A stretch of DNA of 35,350 bases from Actinomycetes bacterium (GTDB lineage Bacteria > Actinomycetota > Acidimicrobiia > Acidimicrobiales > SZUA-35): positions 1 to 35,350 of the forward strand of contig JAJRXF010000162.1 of NCBI GenBank assembly GCA_024276425.1, read 5' to 3'. The notes under the pieces were generated by a model. That model did not search any database. It was given only the letters and a program-made list of their open reading frames with translations, and was not told where the DNA came from. Positions 16,965 through 25,715 of the stretch are shown here, one piece after another (position 1 is the first letter of the stretch; the number at the start of each line of letters is the position of its first letter). The translations under genes were made by a program, and so were the position numbers.

Positions 16965-18362
16965 CTACTCGGGTCGTAGGGTTGGGAACAAAACAACGTC
17001 ACGGATGGTCTGGACGTTGGCCAACAACATGACCAGGCGGTCCATGCCAATGCCAAGGCCACCGGTTGGTGGAAGCCCGTATTCCATTGCCCGAAGATAA
17101 TCCTCGTCAACGACCATGGCCTCGTCGTCGCCCTCGGCTTTTTGTTTGGCCTGGTCCTCGAACCGGGCCCGCTGCTCGGCCGGATCGATTAGCTCGGAGA
17201 ACGCATTGCACAACTCGCGGCCAGCGACAATCCCTTCGAATCGCTCGGTGAAGCCGGGCTTGGATCGGTGATCCCGAGAAAGAGGTGAGACCTCTTTGGG
17301 GTAGTCGGTGACAAACACCGGGTCCCACATCTTTCCCTCAACGGTCCTTTCATAGATCTCCAGAATGATCTTGCCCGGCCCGTAGGACTCCTTCAGCTCG
17401 ACCCCAAACCCCTTCGCCACCGATCCCAGCTCGGCCATGTCCATGTCCAAGGCCACCGACTTACCCGTCTGTTCGGCAATGAGCTCCACCATGGTCGCCC
17501 GACGCCACGGCGCACTAAGATCGAGTTCACGGTCGCCGTAGCCAAGCGTGGTGGTGCCGTGGAGCTCCAAGCAGAGGTATTGGACCAGATCTTCCACCAG
17601 CACCATAATGTCGCTGTAATCGGCATAAGCCTGGTACAGCTCCAACATGGTGAACTCGGGGTTGTGGCGGGTACTCATCCCCTCGTTTCGAAATACTCGG
17701 CCGATCTCGAACACCCGCTCGAACCCACCGGCAACGAGACGCTTGAGATACAGCTCGGGGGCGATCCGAAGGAACAACTCGCTGTCAAGCGCATTGTGGT
17801 GGGTAGAGAACGGTTTAGCCAAAGCCCCACCGGGAATCGGATGCAGGATGGGGGTCTCCACTTCCATGAAACCGCGATCTTCCAGCCAATGCCGGGTGAG
17901 CGACATGATCTTGGATCGCAGAATGAAAGTTTCTCGACTCTCTTGGGTGACCCAGAGGTCGACATAGCGTTGGCGGTAACGCATGTCCGGATCAGCCAGA
18001 CCATGGAACTTGTCGGGGAATTGGCGCTCGGCCTTAGCCAGAACCGTCCACTCCTCAACCCTGATTGAAAGCTCACCCTTGCGAGTTTTCATGACCTCAC
18101 CCGTGACCCCAATCCAGTCACCAAGATGCAAGCTCGTGAACTCGTCGAAGTCTGGTGTCACCTTGGCAGGAGCAAACAATTGAATACGGCCGGTCGAATC
18201 CGCCAGGGTGCCAAAGGCCAACTTGCCTTGAACCCGACGAAGCATCAGCCGTCCAGCGACCGAGGTTTTGGTGCCGGTCTCGGTTCCATCCTCGATCTCT
18301 CCGTACTGAGATCGTAGTGACTCGGTCGAGACCGAGTTGTCGAATCGATACGGAATGGGCAT
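16965..18362 (-). CDS. lysS: Lysyl-tRNA synthetase, class II
   Basis: LysS charges tRNA-Lys with lysine. The 465 aa contain an N-terminal OB-fold anticodon-binding domain ([17 protein letters not shown]) and a class II catalytic core. Motif 2 is [20 protein letters not shown] and motif 3 is [13 protein letters not shown]. Its ATG (18360-18362) shares a base with the stop of the upstream scramblase-like gene (TAATG), so the two are coupled. It is the last gene of the minus-strand run and converges with the OmpA-like gene over 17 bases. Confidence 0.97.
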   Translation of the reverse strand: MPIPYRFDNSVSTESLRSQYGEIEDGTETGTKTSVAGRLMLRRVQGKLAFGTLADSTGRIQLFAPAKVTPDFDEFTSLHLGDWIGVTGEVMKTRKGELSIRVEEWTVLAKAERQFPDKFHGLADPDMRYRQRYVDLWVTQESRETFILRSKIMSLTRHWLEDRGFMEVETPILHPIPGGALAKPFSTHHNALDSELFLRIAPELYLKRLVAGGFERVFEIGRVFRNEGMSTRHNPEFTMLELYQAYADYSDIMVLVEDLVQYLCLELHGTTTLGYGDRELDLSAPWRRATMVELIAEQTGKSVALDMDMAELGSVAKGFGVELKESYGPGKIILEIYERTVEGKMWDPVFVTDYPKEVSPLSRDHRSKPGFTERFEGIVAGRELCNAFSELIDPAEQRARFEDQAKQKAEGDDEAMVVDEDYLRAMEYGLPPTGGLGIGMDRLVMLLANVQTIRDVVLFPTLRPE

Positions 18363-19279
18363 TAACTCAAGCCTCGACTGTCTTGTTTGAGGGCCGTGTC
18401 GATGCTGAGTGCCGAGGCGACAACCATGCTTCGAAGTGGCTCAGTAAGGGGGGCATGGACCTTGACCACATAGTTGTCAGCCGTGGTAAACATGGTCTTG
18501 GCCAGACCCTCCCACGTCTTGGTGATGGAGGCCACTTCATTTCCGGCCTGATCCTGAATCGAGAAGTTCCAGGCTCGCCAGTTCTGGGCGTTGATCGATC
18601 CAATCTCTTCTCCATTGACCATGAAGCCAAATCGGATCTTGCCAATCATATTCTTCTGCACCACCTGACCAATGACTCCCCCGGTGGGCCCGGACACCTC
18701 AAACTTTGACTTAAAGAACTTGGCTGGCCGTCGAACATGCAACACGCGGCGACCGTTGAGATCGACAATTTCGAACTGGTGGGTCAGGAACTGATCGACG
18801 TCGCCCACAACCCGGACGAACTTCTTGAACGCACTCTGACCGATTTGGCGCACTCCACCGATCTGGACGCCAGCCGCGTTGTAGATGGCAAACTCGGTGT
18901 TGACCTCAATCAACTTGGCCTTCTGATTGACGACGAGAATCGGCTCGCTCAACAAATCAAAGCCGGCCTCCTGACCAGCACCAGGGCCAGCCTTGGCTGC
19001 CTGAGCCTGGACTCTTTCCGGTTCCACGTTGCCGACCGGAACATAACCGGTCTGATCAGTGGCCACCGGCGGCGGTGGACTGGACTGCGGCAATGGAGTC
19101 GACTGTTGCGCTGGCTGAACCGGTGCAGCATTCTCCAGCCGATCCTCTTGAACCAACCCGTCGGTCGAAACCGAAGAAGTCCATGCTGTGCCGTCCCACC
19201 AACGGTGCTCAAACCGCCCGACGGGGTCGGCATACCAACCGGGGGGTGTTGCCTGGGGATTCGTTGGAGTATCGCTCAC
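18362..19279 (-). CDS. DUF2510 plus scramblase/LURP-one-like protein
   Basis: The 305-aa product opens with a DUF2510 block ([19 protein letters not shown]), then a Pro/Gln-rich linker. From about residue 107 it has a beta-barrel-type domain with [38 protein letters not shown] and [19 protein letters not shown]. This repeated strand pattern and the buried-helix-like C-terminus (about 280-298) are those of the phospholipid scramblase/LURP-one (tubby-like) superfamily. The biochemical role in bacteria is unsettled; lipid or membrane binding is a guess. Its ATG overlaps the folK stop as ATGA, and its stop overlaps the lysS start. Confidence 0.8.
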   Translation of the reverse strand: MSDTPTNPQATPPGWYADPVGRFEHRWWDGTAWTSSVSTDGLVQEDRLENAAPVQPAQQSTPLPQSSPPPPVATDQTGYVPVGNVEPERVQAQAAKAGPGAGQEAGFDLLSEPILVVNQKAKLIEVNTEFAIYNAAGVQIGGVRQIGQSAFKKFVRVVGDVDQFLTHQFEIVDLNGRRVLHVRRPAKFFKSKFEVSGPTGGVIGQVVQKNMIGKIRFGFMVNGEEIGSINAQNWRAWNFSIQDQAGNEVASITKTWEGLAKTMFTTADNYVVKVHAPLTEPLRSMVVASALSIDTALKQDSRGLS

Positions 19280-19761
19280 TCGTCCGAGGATAGTGCTCGG
19301 TCAAGCGCACCGAGCCGTTCGACGCTCCCAAAAGCGGTCTCTGGGTCGTAGTTCTCCACCACAAATCCGGGATCAAGGTCCAAGAGCGGGCGAACGACAA
19401 AGTTCCGAAGATGCATCCGCGGGTGAGGAATAGTCAGGTCGTCCTCGGCCATCTCGACCCCGTCGACCCACAAGACGTCAACATCAAGCGTGCGTGGACC
19501 CCAGCGAACTCGTCGCTCACGGCCAGCTGATCGTTCAAGCCTCATACACAGCGCCAACAACTCATAGGGCCCAAGTTCGGTGTGGAGTTCGATCACGATA
19601 TTGAGGAATGCCCCTTGCTCTGGGCCCCCAACGGGTTCAGTTTCATAGACGGGTGAAACGGCGACAAGGTCTGGCACAGCCTTCACTGCCTCCCGCAAAT
19701 AGCGCCATCGATCTCCAAGATTGGTTCCCAACCCAAGAAAGGCTCGGCGCCGATGGCTCAC
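19276..19761 (-). CDS. folK: 6-hydroxymethyl-7,8-dihydropterin pyrophosphokinase (HPPK)
   Basis: FolK transfers pyrophosphate from ATP to hydroxymethyl-dihydropterin, giving the substrate of FolP. GTG 19761 starts the protein just before FLGLGTNLGDR, as usual for HPPK, and leaves 28 bases after the preceding gene. GTG 19833 is an alternative that would add 24 residues and overlap that gene. Visible motifs are VYETEPVGGPEQGAFLN, RRVRWGPRTLDVDVLW and PHPRMHLRNFVVRPL, with the metal-binding Asp pair in DVDVL. The length of 161 aa is normal. folP lies two genes upstream. Confidence 0.93.
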   Translation of the reverse strand: MSHRRRAFLGLGTNLGDRWRYLREAVKAVPDLVAVSPVYETEPVGGPEQGAFLNIVIELHTELGPYELLALCMRLERSAGRERRVRWGPRTLDVDVLWVDGVEMAEDDLTIPHPRMHLRNFVVRPLLDLDPGFVVENYDPETAFGSVERLGALDRALSSDE

Positions 19762-19789
19762 CGAAGCAGCCGACCGTACAGAGCCAGCG

Positions 19790-20359
19790 TCACGATGCGT
19801 CTTCGGGCTCGGCGTCGCTGGCCGGAACCTCACTCAGCTTGACCGGCTCAGCCACCAGGCCCGCGATCGAGGCTCCAGTCATAACCAACGAACGGCCCTC
19901 GGGACCCATCTGACGACCAAGAAGCCGTTCGACCACCATGATGGCCTTGGATGCTTCGCTTACCATCCCGCTCCATGCAATGTAGCCACCAATGAATCCC
20001 GCCAAGCGGTCGCTCACCTCATCAGCATGGACAATCGTCTTCTGACCCCCCTCCACCAGATTGCGCAGCTCCGGGTAAATCTGGCTCATTGAAATCTCTG
20101 GATCGAGCGAGGGAGAGAACGGCCAGTGTTTCCAAGGCAAACCGAGTTCGTCATAACTATGGAGGTTGTGATCGGAGGGAATCAGAGAAATCACAAAGGC
20201 AAAGCCGTTCTCCCGAATCCAAATAATCTCCTCCTGACGACGGACCCGACGATGGTTCGTGCCATATCCTCCCGGCCGTTCGCAAATCGCCAACTGCTCG
20301 CCAATGACCCACTGAAAGTGTCGTGGCTCGATTCCCTGAGCCCACTTACCTTTTGCCAT
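19790..20359 (-). CDS. Dual-specificity-phosphatase-like protein with the catalytic Cys replaced by Ala
   Basis: The 189-aa protein starts at ATG 20359. Its N-terminal half (FQWVIGEQLAICERPGGYG, then RRQEEIIWIRENGFAFVISL) follows the pattern of cysteine phosphatases of the PTP/DSP fold. The P-loop position reads IVHADEVSDRLAGFIGGY, with His111, Ala112 and Arg118. That keeps the HxX5R frame but with Ala in place of the catalytic Cys, so a Cys-based phosphatase reaction is not expected. A helical region follows, ending in a loose acidic tail. It sits between folP and folK, where actinobacteria often have folB; it does not resemble FolB. A pseudophosphatase binding a phosphorylated ligand or partner is possible. 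Fold assignment is by eye. Confidence 0.65.
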   Translation of the reverse strand: MAKGKWAQGIEPRHFQWVIGEQLAICERPGGYGTNHRRVRRQEEIIWIRENGFAFVISLIPSDHNLHSYDELGLPWKHWPFSPSLDPEISMSQIYPELRNLVEGGQKTIVHADEVSDRLAGFIGGYIAWSGMVSEASKAIMVVERLLGRQMGPEGRSLVMTGASIAGLVAEPVKLSEVPASDAEPEDAS

Positions 20360-20450
20360 CTGGATGCAGCCCTTCCACCGTCACGACCTACGCCTTGCAG
20401 GTTCACTCTTATCAATCCCAATTCGACTAATCACGATCCAACGAAATCTC

Positions 20451-21302
20451 TCACCAACCATGATTCGCGTCCCTGATGAACTGGTGACCATAGCCACCGT
20501 TTCGGCCTCCGGCGAACTGCGGGCCCGCAGCTGCGACCGTGAGGGCCTGACACGTTGCTTTCACATCGTGAGCCCGGATCAGGCTAGCCCCGAGCAGGCA
20601 GGCCAGAGCCGCTCCACCAACCGATCCCTCAAGCCGATCCCCAATGACCGCCGGATCATCATCACCATCGGAGCGGCCGAGCAATTTCCCCAACATGGCC
20701 TTGCGACTCAGACCAACAACCACCGGAAGGCCAGTATTGGTGAGCAGGTCAAGGTTCGACAATAATGCCATGTTCTGCTCAAACGTTTTTCCGAAACCAA
20801 ATCCAGGATCGATCCAGATCTCGCCAACGCCTGCTTCGGTGGCCACCCGAGCACGGTCGACCAAGAACTCCCGAACCTCAGCCACCACATCCTGATAGCA
20901 CGGCCGCTGTTGCATCGTTTCTGGTTCGCCCTGCATGTGAAGGGCGATCCAGCCGACCTGAAGCTCCGCCGCGACTGGCCATAAACTGGCCGAAACATCA
21001 TTGATGATCGATGCACCAGCCTCGACCGCGGCCCGAGCAACCTCGGCCTTTCTGGTATCGATAGACACGCGTGAGAAGCGAGCAACCCTCTCAACCACGG
21101 GAATGACCCGTCGAAGCTCTTCGTCGACGCTGACCTCGGTCGCGCCCGGACGAGTGGATTCTCCACCGACGTCAACAATTGATGCTCCTTCGGCCACCAT
21201 CTCCTCCGCGCGACGACAAGCCAAGGCATGATCAAGACTTTGGCCGCCATCGCTGAAGGAGTCCGGCGTAACGTTCAGAATGCCCAGGACCGAGGTTCGC
21301 AT
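20451..21302 (-). CDS. folP: Dihydropteroate synthase
   Basis: FolP joins dihydropterin pyrophosphate and p-aminobenzoate; it is the sulfonamide target. The 283-aa TIM barrel shows GILNVTPDSFSDGG, VDVGGESTRPGA, the SIDTRKAEVA block, INDVSA, DPGFGFGKT, VGLSRKAMLG and a terminal IRAHDVKATCQAL. All key loops are present. About 30 residues follow the barrel end (to NHGW), slightly longer than typical. It lies 52 bases after tilS on the same strand. Confidence 0.96.
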   Translation of the reverse strand: MRTSVLGILNVTPDSFSDGGQSLDHALACRRAEEMVAEGASIVDVGGESTRPGATEVSVDEELRRVIPVVERVARFSRVSIDTRKAEVARAAVEAGASIINDVSASLWPVAAELQVGWIALHMQGEPETMQQRPCYQDVVAEVREFLVDRARVATEAGVGEIWIDPGFGFGKTFEQNMALLSNLDLLTNTGLPVVVGLSRKAMLGKLLGRSDGDDDPAVIGDRLEGSVGGAALACLLGASLIRAHDVKATCQALTVAAAGPQFAGGRNGGYGHQFIRDANHGW

Positions 21303-21354
21303 GAGCCAGTCACTCTATCGAAGGCCACCCAGCTGGATGCATGGTGAGCACCGC

Positions 21355-22260
21355 TCATTCACGATGCTGAAGCCGAAGTACACCATTGCTACGGGCAACC
21401 CTGCGCCCCCCACTAAGTTCGCACCCTTTGGTTTTGTGCTCCACAACTTCCATGACTCGAATAAGTTCGGCCTCAGACGGCGGATGCCCCTTGGCATCAC
21501 GCAACCAGCGGCGCAGGGCCTCCGCAGCCAGGGCGATTGGGGTCGACTGCAACTCTCTCGTATCGGTCGGATCGAGATCACCGGCCAATATCTCAACCGC
21601 CCCCTGCAGGCTTCTCGCCCGCCCAGCAGTCCGATTCAGTAGGGGAACAACGTCCCGCTGGCTGATGTCATCCATGAGCGGAAGAAGTTCGTGACGAACC
21701 CGATTTCGAACGAACCGGGGATTTCGGTTACTCGGATCGTCGACCGGGCTTAGCCCTGCGAGAAGACAAAGGCGAGCGGTATCGTGGCGACGAATCCCCA
21801 AGAGTGGGTGGGTGCCACCGGGTCTCATACCTGCCAGTCCCGCCACCCCGGCGCCTCGCAAGAGATTGATGAGCAGGGTCTCGGCCTGGTCATCTGCGGT
21901 GTGGCCGGTCATCGCCCCAGATCCGAGCAGCGCCAAACGGGCTTTCCGGGCCCGAGCCTCGAGATCGGGTCCCTCGCCAACAGCGGCCCTTTCACTTCGG
22001 AACCGTGCCCCAACCTGCTTCGCTACCCGAGCGACAAATTGGGCCTCGGCTTCGCCGTCAGGGCGGAGTCCGTGATCGACATGTACGGCCTCTACCTCCA
22101 AGCCCCCAAGCCGGGCCAAGATCAATAGGGCCAGAGAATCCGCACCCCCTGATACTCCACAAGTGACCGCTGCTGGGGCCTCGGGGAACTGGCAGCGAGT
22201 CAGGACAAGCTGGCCGAACTCTCGGGCCTCGTCCCTAAGATCAAGCACTGGCCGCAGCAC
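21355..22260 (-). CDS. tilS: tRNA(Ile)-lysidine synthetase
   Basis: TilS adds lysine to C34 of tRNA-Ile(CAU), switching its reading to AUA. The ATP-PPi loop is SGGADSLALL (about residue 37 from the chosen start). Family blocks VDHGLRPDGEAEAQFV, GHTADDQAETLLINLLRGAG and NRFVRNRVRHELLP-like PRFVRNRVRHELLP are present. Several starts are possible: GTG 22260 and GTG 22248 both overlap the end of the upstream gene (22241), and TTG 22272 is a third. None has a strong ribosome site; 22260 is used, and the overlap suggests coupling. The usual downstream hpt and ftsH are absent; folP follows directly. Confidence 0.9.
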   Translation of the reverse strand: MLRPVLDLRDEAREFGQLVLTRCQFPEAPAAVTCGVSGGADSLALLILARLGGLEVEAVHVDHGLRPDGEAEAQFVARVAKQVGARFRSERAAVGEGPDLEARARKARLALLGSGAMTGHTADDQAETLLINLLRGAGVAGLAGMRPGGTHPLLGIRRHDTARLCLLAGLSPVDDPSNRNPRFVRNRVRHELLPLMDDISQRDVVPLLNRTAGRARSLQGAVEILAGDLDPTDTRELQSTPIALAAEALRRWLRDAKGHPPSEAELIRVMEVVEHKTKGCELSGGRRVARSNGVLRLQHRE

Positions 22261-23341
22261 CGGCGCGGGCAATCCACAATTCCGGTGAACGAATCTCGCT
22301 GATCGTCGGCAACATCTCCGGACCCGTCCACACCTGGTCAAACAGTTCACGCCCGCCGGAAGCCTCAAGCGCACGCACGAACCGCTCCCCCTCTTCATAT
22401 TGTGCCAGCTTGGCTTCGAACCCGAGTACCCGTTGAATAACCTTGTTCAAGCCCGAGGCCGACTTTCTACGCTCGCTCATGACTCGGGCAAACCGTGGCT
22501 GGCTCGGAATCCGGTCTGCACCGGCACGATCCATAGTGATGTCGCCGTGGCCCTCAAGCAAGCTCATCAGTCCGGTCATCTTGTCCAGCGTCGCCTTCTG
22601 CTCTGGCGAAGCCAGCAGGGTCGAGAAACCACCCTCCTTGAGCGAACCGGATCCAGACCGTCGCTTCTCCAGTAGCTGCTTGACGGTCTCGCCAAGGTGC
22701 TGAGGATCGGCATCGACGGTGTCCAATAGCTCATTCACCAAGGACAGGAAATACGGACGCAACCAGGGAACGCCGGTGAACTGAGCCCGGTGGGTGCATT
22801 CGTGCAGAGCAATCCAGAGCCTGAACTCCCGAGGTGGAAAGCCGTAACGTTTCTCCAAACCAAGAACATTCGGCCCGACATAGTACACCCAATCCTGATC
22901 CTCAGGGTTGTCGTCCTCCACAATCAAAAGGTCGTACTGTCCAATGACCCGGCCAGACATCCAACCCAGTAACGCCCCAAGTTCGACCCCAGCGATGCGA
23001 GGACCGGTCGCCTGTGCAACCGGCTCGGTTAGGCGAGAGAACCATCCCGGCTGGGCCGCATCGGCGGCATCATCCATCCTCCCCAACAGGGGGCGCATCA
23101 GTCGCTCGAAGCTAGCCAGATTGGCGTCGACCCAGCCCGCACGGTCAGAAACACGAGCCTTTGCCTCACCGGCCAGCATCGGAAGGCCAGTCTCGATGGC
23201 CACCAATTCTTCGGCCTGAGCCGTCAGATCAAGCAAATCCGGTTCGAGCGAATCAGCAAGATAGCTATCGGCGAAAGGGTCTTTCCCCCCGACTCGGGCG
23301 GCAACACGACGCGCCAGAGCCCAATCGACCGCCGTTCCCAC
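22241..23341 (-). CDS. Zincin-like metalloprotease family protein (DUF2342 / F420-associated type)
   Basis: GTG 23341 is chosen because it overlaps the stop of the small upstream gene as TAGTG and sits just before VDWALARRVA, the typical start of the family; product 366 aa. The zinc motif is LWIALHECTHRAQF (His180, Glu181, His184). Further family blocks are GQYDLLIVED, YVGPNVLGLEKRYGFPPREF and LLEGHGDITMD. The family is widespread in actinomycetes next to tilS, often annotated as a zinc-dependent metalloprotease or F420-biosynthesis-associated protein. No substrate is established. An upstream in-frame start at 23455 would overlap the small gene and lacks family similarity. Confidence 0.87.
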   Translation of the reverse strand: MGTAVDWALARRVAARVGGKDPFADSYLADSLEPDLLDLTAQAEELVAIETGLPMLAGEAKARVSDRAGWVDANLASFERLMRPLLGRMDDAADAAQPGWFSRLTEPVAQATGPRIAGVELGALLGWMSGRVIGQYDLLIVEDDNPEDQDWVYYVGPNVLGLEKRYGFPPREFRLWIALHECTHRAQFTGVPWLRPYFLSLVNELLDTVDADPQHLGETVKQLLEKRRSGSGSLKEGGFSTLLASPEQKATLDKMTGLMSLLEGHGDITMDRAGADRIPSQPRFARVMSERRKSASGLNKVIQRVLGFEAKLAQYEEGERFVRALEASGGRELFDQVWTGPEMLPTISEIRSPELWIARAGAAASA

Positions 23342-23469
23342 TAGGGCTTTCTCGGGTACTTCGGGTTTTGAACCTTCAGCAGGTAGCCGACGATCAGGCC
23401 CAAAACGAGGAAAACACTCCCGATCGATAGGAAAAAACCCACCCACCAATGCCAAATGACTGCGAACAT
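23341..23469 (-). CDS. 42-aa single-pass membrane peptide
   Basis: ATG 23469 to TAG 23341-23343 encodes 42 residues beginning MFAVIWHWWVGFFLSIGSV. One long hydrophobic helix runs to about residue 33, then a basic-proline tail, QNPKYPRKP. It begins 18 bases after rsrA and its stop overlaps the GTG of the metalloprotease gene, an architecture typical of coupled operon genes. It is below usual gene-calling size. Small proteins of similar appearance (WWVGFF... then NPKYPR) occur in actinomycetes as I recall, but no function is known. Confidence 0.72.
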   Translation of the reverse strand: MFAVIWHWWVGFFLSIGSVFLVLGLIVGYLLKVQNPKYPRKP

Positions 23470-23487
23470 GTCAAAGAGTGTAGGCCT

Positions 23488-23772
23488 CTATTCGAACTCT
23501 AGGTTCCTCAGAGCATCAAGGACTTTTTCGCGTAAACCATCCGGGAGTTCGCTTCGGCAGCGAGTTTGCACCAGGTCGTGGAGTTCTTGATGGAACTCAA
23601 AGGCATCGAGGCAGGGGGCACAGCCATCAAGATGCCCGGCAATTGTCTCCCGATCGACCGAGTCGCACTGCCCATCCAGGTAGCTGTACAACTGATCAAT
23701 CGCCGCGGAACAGTCGCCTTCGGAGCAGTTACTACGAAACGCAGGGAGAGAGTTGTCGGGAGGCTTGCTCAT
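23488..23772 (-). CDS. rsrA: Zinc-binding anti-sigma factor, RsrA type
   Basis: This 94-aa protein has the zinc-anti-sigma motif HLDGCAPC (His47, Cys51, Cys54) and an upstream Cys in [15 protein letters not shown] (Cys21). In RsrA a matching Cys can form the trigger disulfide on thiol oxidation, releasing the sigma factor. Near the C-terminus RCRS replaces the CC pair often seen. Its ATG overlaps the sigma-factor stop as ATGA, so sigma and anti-sigma are made together. It probably holds the preceding ECF sigma inactive in the reduced state; that mechanism is inferred from the family. Confidence 0.9.
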   Translation of the reverse strand: MSKPPDNSLPAFRSNCSEGDCSAAIDQLYSYLDGQCDSVDRETIAGHLDGCAPCLDAFEFHQELHDLVQTRCRSELPDGLREKVLDALRNLEFE

Positions 23773-24407
23773 GGTGTGGTCGTCGCACTCGAGGGAGATT
23801 CGGATTTGCTGTCGGACGGACCCTCTACCTCTAGCGGATCCTCTACCTCTACCTTGGCGGTCAAGCCTCGGGAGACGGCAAAGTCGTATAACTCTTGCTG
23901 TAGACGTTTTCTTCCCCGGTGGAGCCTGCTCATCACGGTGCCAATAGGAATGTCGAGAATCTCGGCGATCTCTTTGTAGGCAAAGCCTTCCACATCGGCC
24001 AGAAGGACCGCAACGCGATAATTCTCGGGAAGCGACTCAACGGCAGAGACGACCTCGGCCTCGGAGAACAGGGCGAGTAGTTCCTCTTCCGCACTTCGTC
24101 CATAGTCGGACCGGTCGCGGAGCCTACGGTACAGATAGAACTCTTCGACGTCATCAAGATCGGTTTCTTCCGGGCGCCGCTGCTTTGATCGGTACCGATT
24201 GATATGAGTGTTGGTCAGTATTCGGAATAGCCAAGCCCGAAGATTCGTTCCCTCCGAATAGGGCTGGTAGCTCCGATAGGCCCGCAAGTAGGTTTCTTGA
24301 ACCAGGTCTTCGGCATCGGCCCGATTACCGGTTAGCCGAAGGGCAGTCGAAAACAGCGAAGCCATGAATGGCTCTGTGTCTTCTACAAAGGTTGCTCGGT
24401 CAGCCAC
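23769..24407 (-). CDS. sigR: ECF RNA polymerase sigma factor, SigR/SigH type
   Basis: The 212-aa product has region 2 ([20 protein letters not shown], then [20 protein letters not shown]) and region 4 ([20 protein letters not shown] and then [20 protein letters not shown]). These match the thiol-stress sigma factors SigR of Streptomyces and SigH of Mycobacterium. A Ser/Thr/Glu-rich tail follows. GTG 24407 is preferred because the next start (ATG 24365) would cut into region 2; no clear Shine-Dalgarno is seen. The gene heads a ten-gene minus-strand run. No obvious autoregulatory GGGAAT-GTT promoter was found in the 100 bases upstream. Confidence 0.92.
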   Translation of the reverse strand: MADRATFVEDTEPFMASLFSTALRLTGNRADAEDLVQETYLRAYRSYQPYSEGTNLRAWLFRILTNTHINRYRSKQRRPEETDLDDVEEFYLYRRLRDRSDYGRSAEEELLALFSEAEVVSAVESLPENYRVAVLLADVEGFAYKEIAEILDIPIGTVMSRLHRGRKRLQQELYDFAVSRGLTAKVEVEDPLEVEGPSDSKSESPSSATTTP

Positions 24408-24513
24408 GCTGGCACGCTATCAGGGCGCTTCGGCGCTGATGAGAGGTTGGCCACCGGGAAAGCTATTGGGACTGCTTGGATCGCTCTGCAATTTGGCGTT
24501 GACTTCACCTTTG

Positions 24514-24586
24514 GGCCCGGACCGAGAATTGAACTCGGGACCTTCTCATTACGAGTGAGACGCTCTGCCGACTGAGCTATCCGGGC
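24514..24586 (-). tRNA. tRNA-Thr, anticodon CGT
   Basis: On the minus strand, acceptor GCCCGGA pairs with TCCGGGC, the D stem is GCTC/GAGC, and the anticodon stem TCTCA/TGAGA encloses CTCGTAA (anticodon CGT). The T stem is CCGAG/CTCGG around TTCAATT. The base after the acceptor stem is C, followed by CAA rather than CCA, so the 3' CCA is not fully encoded. It reads ACG codons. Confidence 0.95.
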
Positions 24587-24647
24587 AATACCGGTATGAC
24601 CACCGGGTTCGATGATCCTAGCGGCGCTAGTCGAGCACAGGCGAGGA

Positions 24648-25715
24648 TTATCGACGGGTCCTCACCAATCCCAGGTTCAGCAGAAGGGCTTGAAGGATGA
24701 GGGCCTCATTGGGGTTGTGGACGAGGGCAGCAGATGTCTGCGATATGGCCAGTAACGCCCGTTCGGCCGCTGGGTCAGGTCGGTCAACCAACTGATCTCG
24801 ATAGAAACGCGCAAGGGTGCCCAAGCCGAACCTCATCTCTTCAACACGCTGACGACGAAGTTCTCGCTTTTGTTTCGCCACCAGGTCCGCTCGGCCAGCA
24901 CCCCGCTCCCCGGTTAGCTCAACCCGCTGTTGAAGGGCCTCCAATTCGGCACCATGGCGCGCTTCGAGTGGCCCCTGAGCTCCGTCCAGCACCTCCCTCA
25001 GTTGAGCGGTCAACTCGTGCACCATAGAACCGGTCCCATCGAGTCGCTCGGGGATGCTACGCCAAAGTTCGGCCCGAACGGCCAGTGCTTCGTCGGTGAC
25101 CAAGAGTCGGGCTCTATCAATATCGCCTCCAGAAGCACTGGCCGCCGCTTTGGCTCGCTTCGGGTCTACTCCTTCGGCAACGAGAACTGTTTCCAGTACT
25201 GGCACAGAGATTGGCCCGAATTCGACGGTAACGCAGCGGCTAGCAATGGTGACAATCTCGGGCAAAACCTTGTCGGCAAGAAGAACAAAGATGGTCGATG
25301 CTGGAGGTTCTTCGATGACCTTGAGCAACTTGCCAATGGCCGCTTGCTCAATGGCATCAACTCCCTGGACCAGGATGACCTTGCGTTTGCCTTCCACCGG
25401 GGAAATCGAGCCGTGGCGAATGATTGCTTCTGCCTCGCTAACCCGCAGAGTGGCTCCTTGGGCCTCAACAACGACCAGATCCGGATGTTTTTGGTCAAGT
25501 GCGAGACGTTGATGACGCTCGAGCGCTTGCCCCTCAGACTCATTGCTCAGGAGCAAGGCCGCAAATCCAAGTGCAGCCTGCAAGGAACCGCTGCCCCGTG
25601 GCCCCAACAATAGGTAGGCGTGGACTGGGGAGACCGAGGCACCAATCAGCCGGGAGACTGCCTCTTCCTGACCAACGACCCCAGCAAATGGGTTGTTCAC
25701 ACTCTCGTCATTCAC
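24648..25715 (-). CDS. holB: DNA polymerase III delta' subunit
   Basis: Delta' is part of the clamp loader. The 355-aa protein has an AAA+ fold beginning GVVGQEEAVSRL, HAYLLLGPRGSGSLQAA at the Walker A position, then KHPDLVVVEAQG and KVILVQGVDAIEQAA. The block KLLKVIEEPPASTIFVLLAD and the SRC motif (IASRCVTVEF) follow. The P-loop Lys is replaced (GSGSL), as in other non-hydrolysing delta' subunits. The cysteines that form a zinc site before HPDL in many homologues are missing. The GTG 25715 start overlaps the tmk stop by 8 bases; tmk-holB pairing is the normal order. Confidence 0.92.
   Translation of the reverse strand: MNDESVNNPFAGVVGQEEAVSRLIGASVSPVHAYLLLGPRGSGSLQAALGFAALLLSNESEGQALERHQRLALDQKHPDLVVVEAQGATLRVSEAEAIIRHGSISPVEGKRKVILVQGVDAIEQAAIGKLLKVIEEPPASTIFVLLADKVLPEIVTIASRCVTVEFGPISVPVLETVLVAEGVDPKRAKAAASASGGDIDRARLLVTDEALAVRAELWRSIPERLDGTGSMVHELTAQLREVLDGAQGPLEARHGAELEALQQRVELTGERGAGRADLVAKQKRELRRQRVEEMRFGLGTLARFYRDQLVDRPDPAAERALLAISQTSAALVHNPNEALILQALLLNLGLVRTRR

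Noticed and set aside
24408-24513. SigR-type (GGGAAT-GTT) autoregulatory promoter upstream of sigR
   Set aside because: A GGGAA-type word occurs only on the opposite strand; nothing convincing reads towards sigR.
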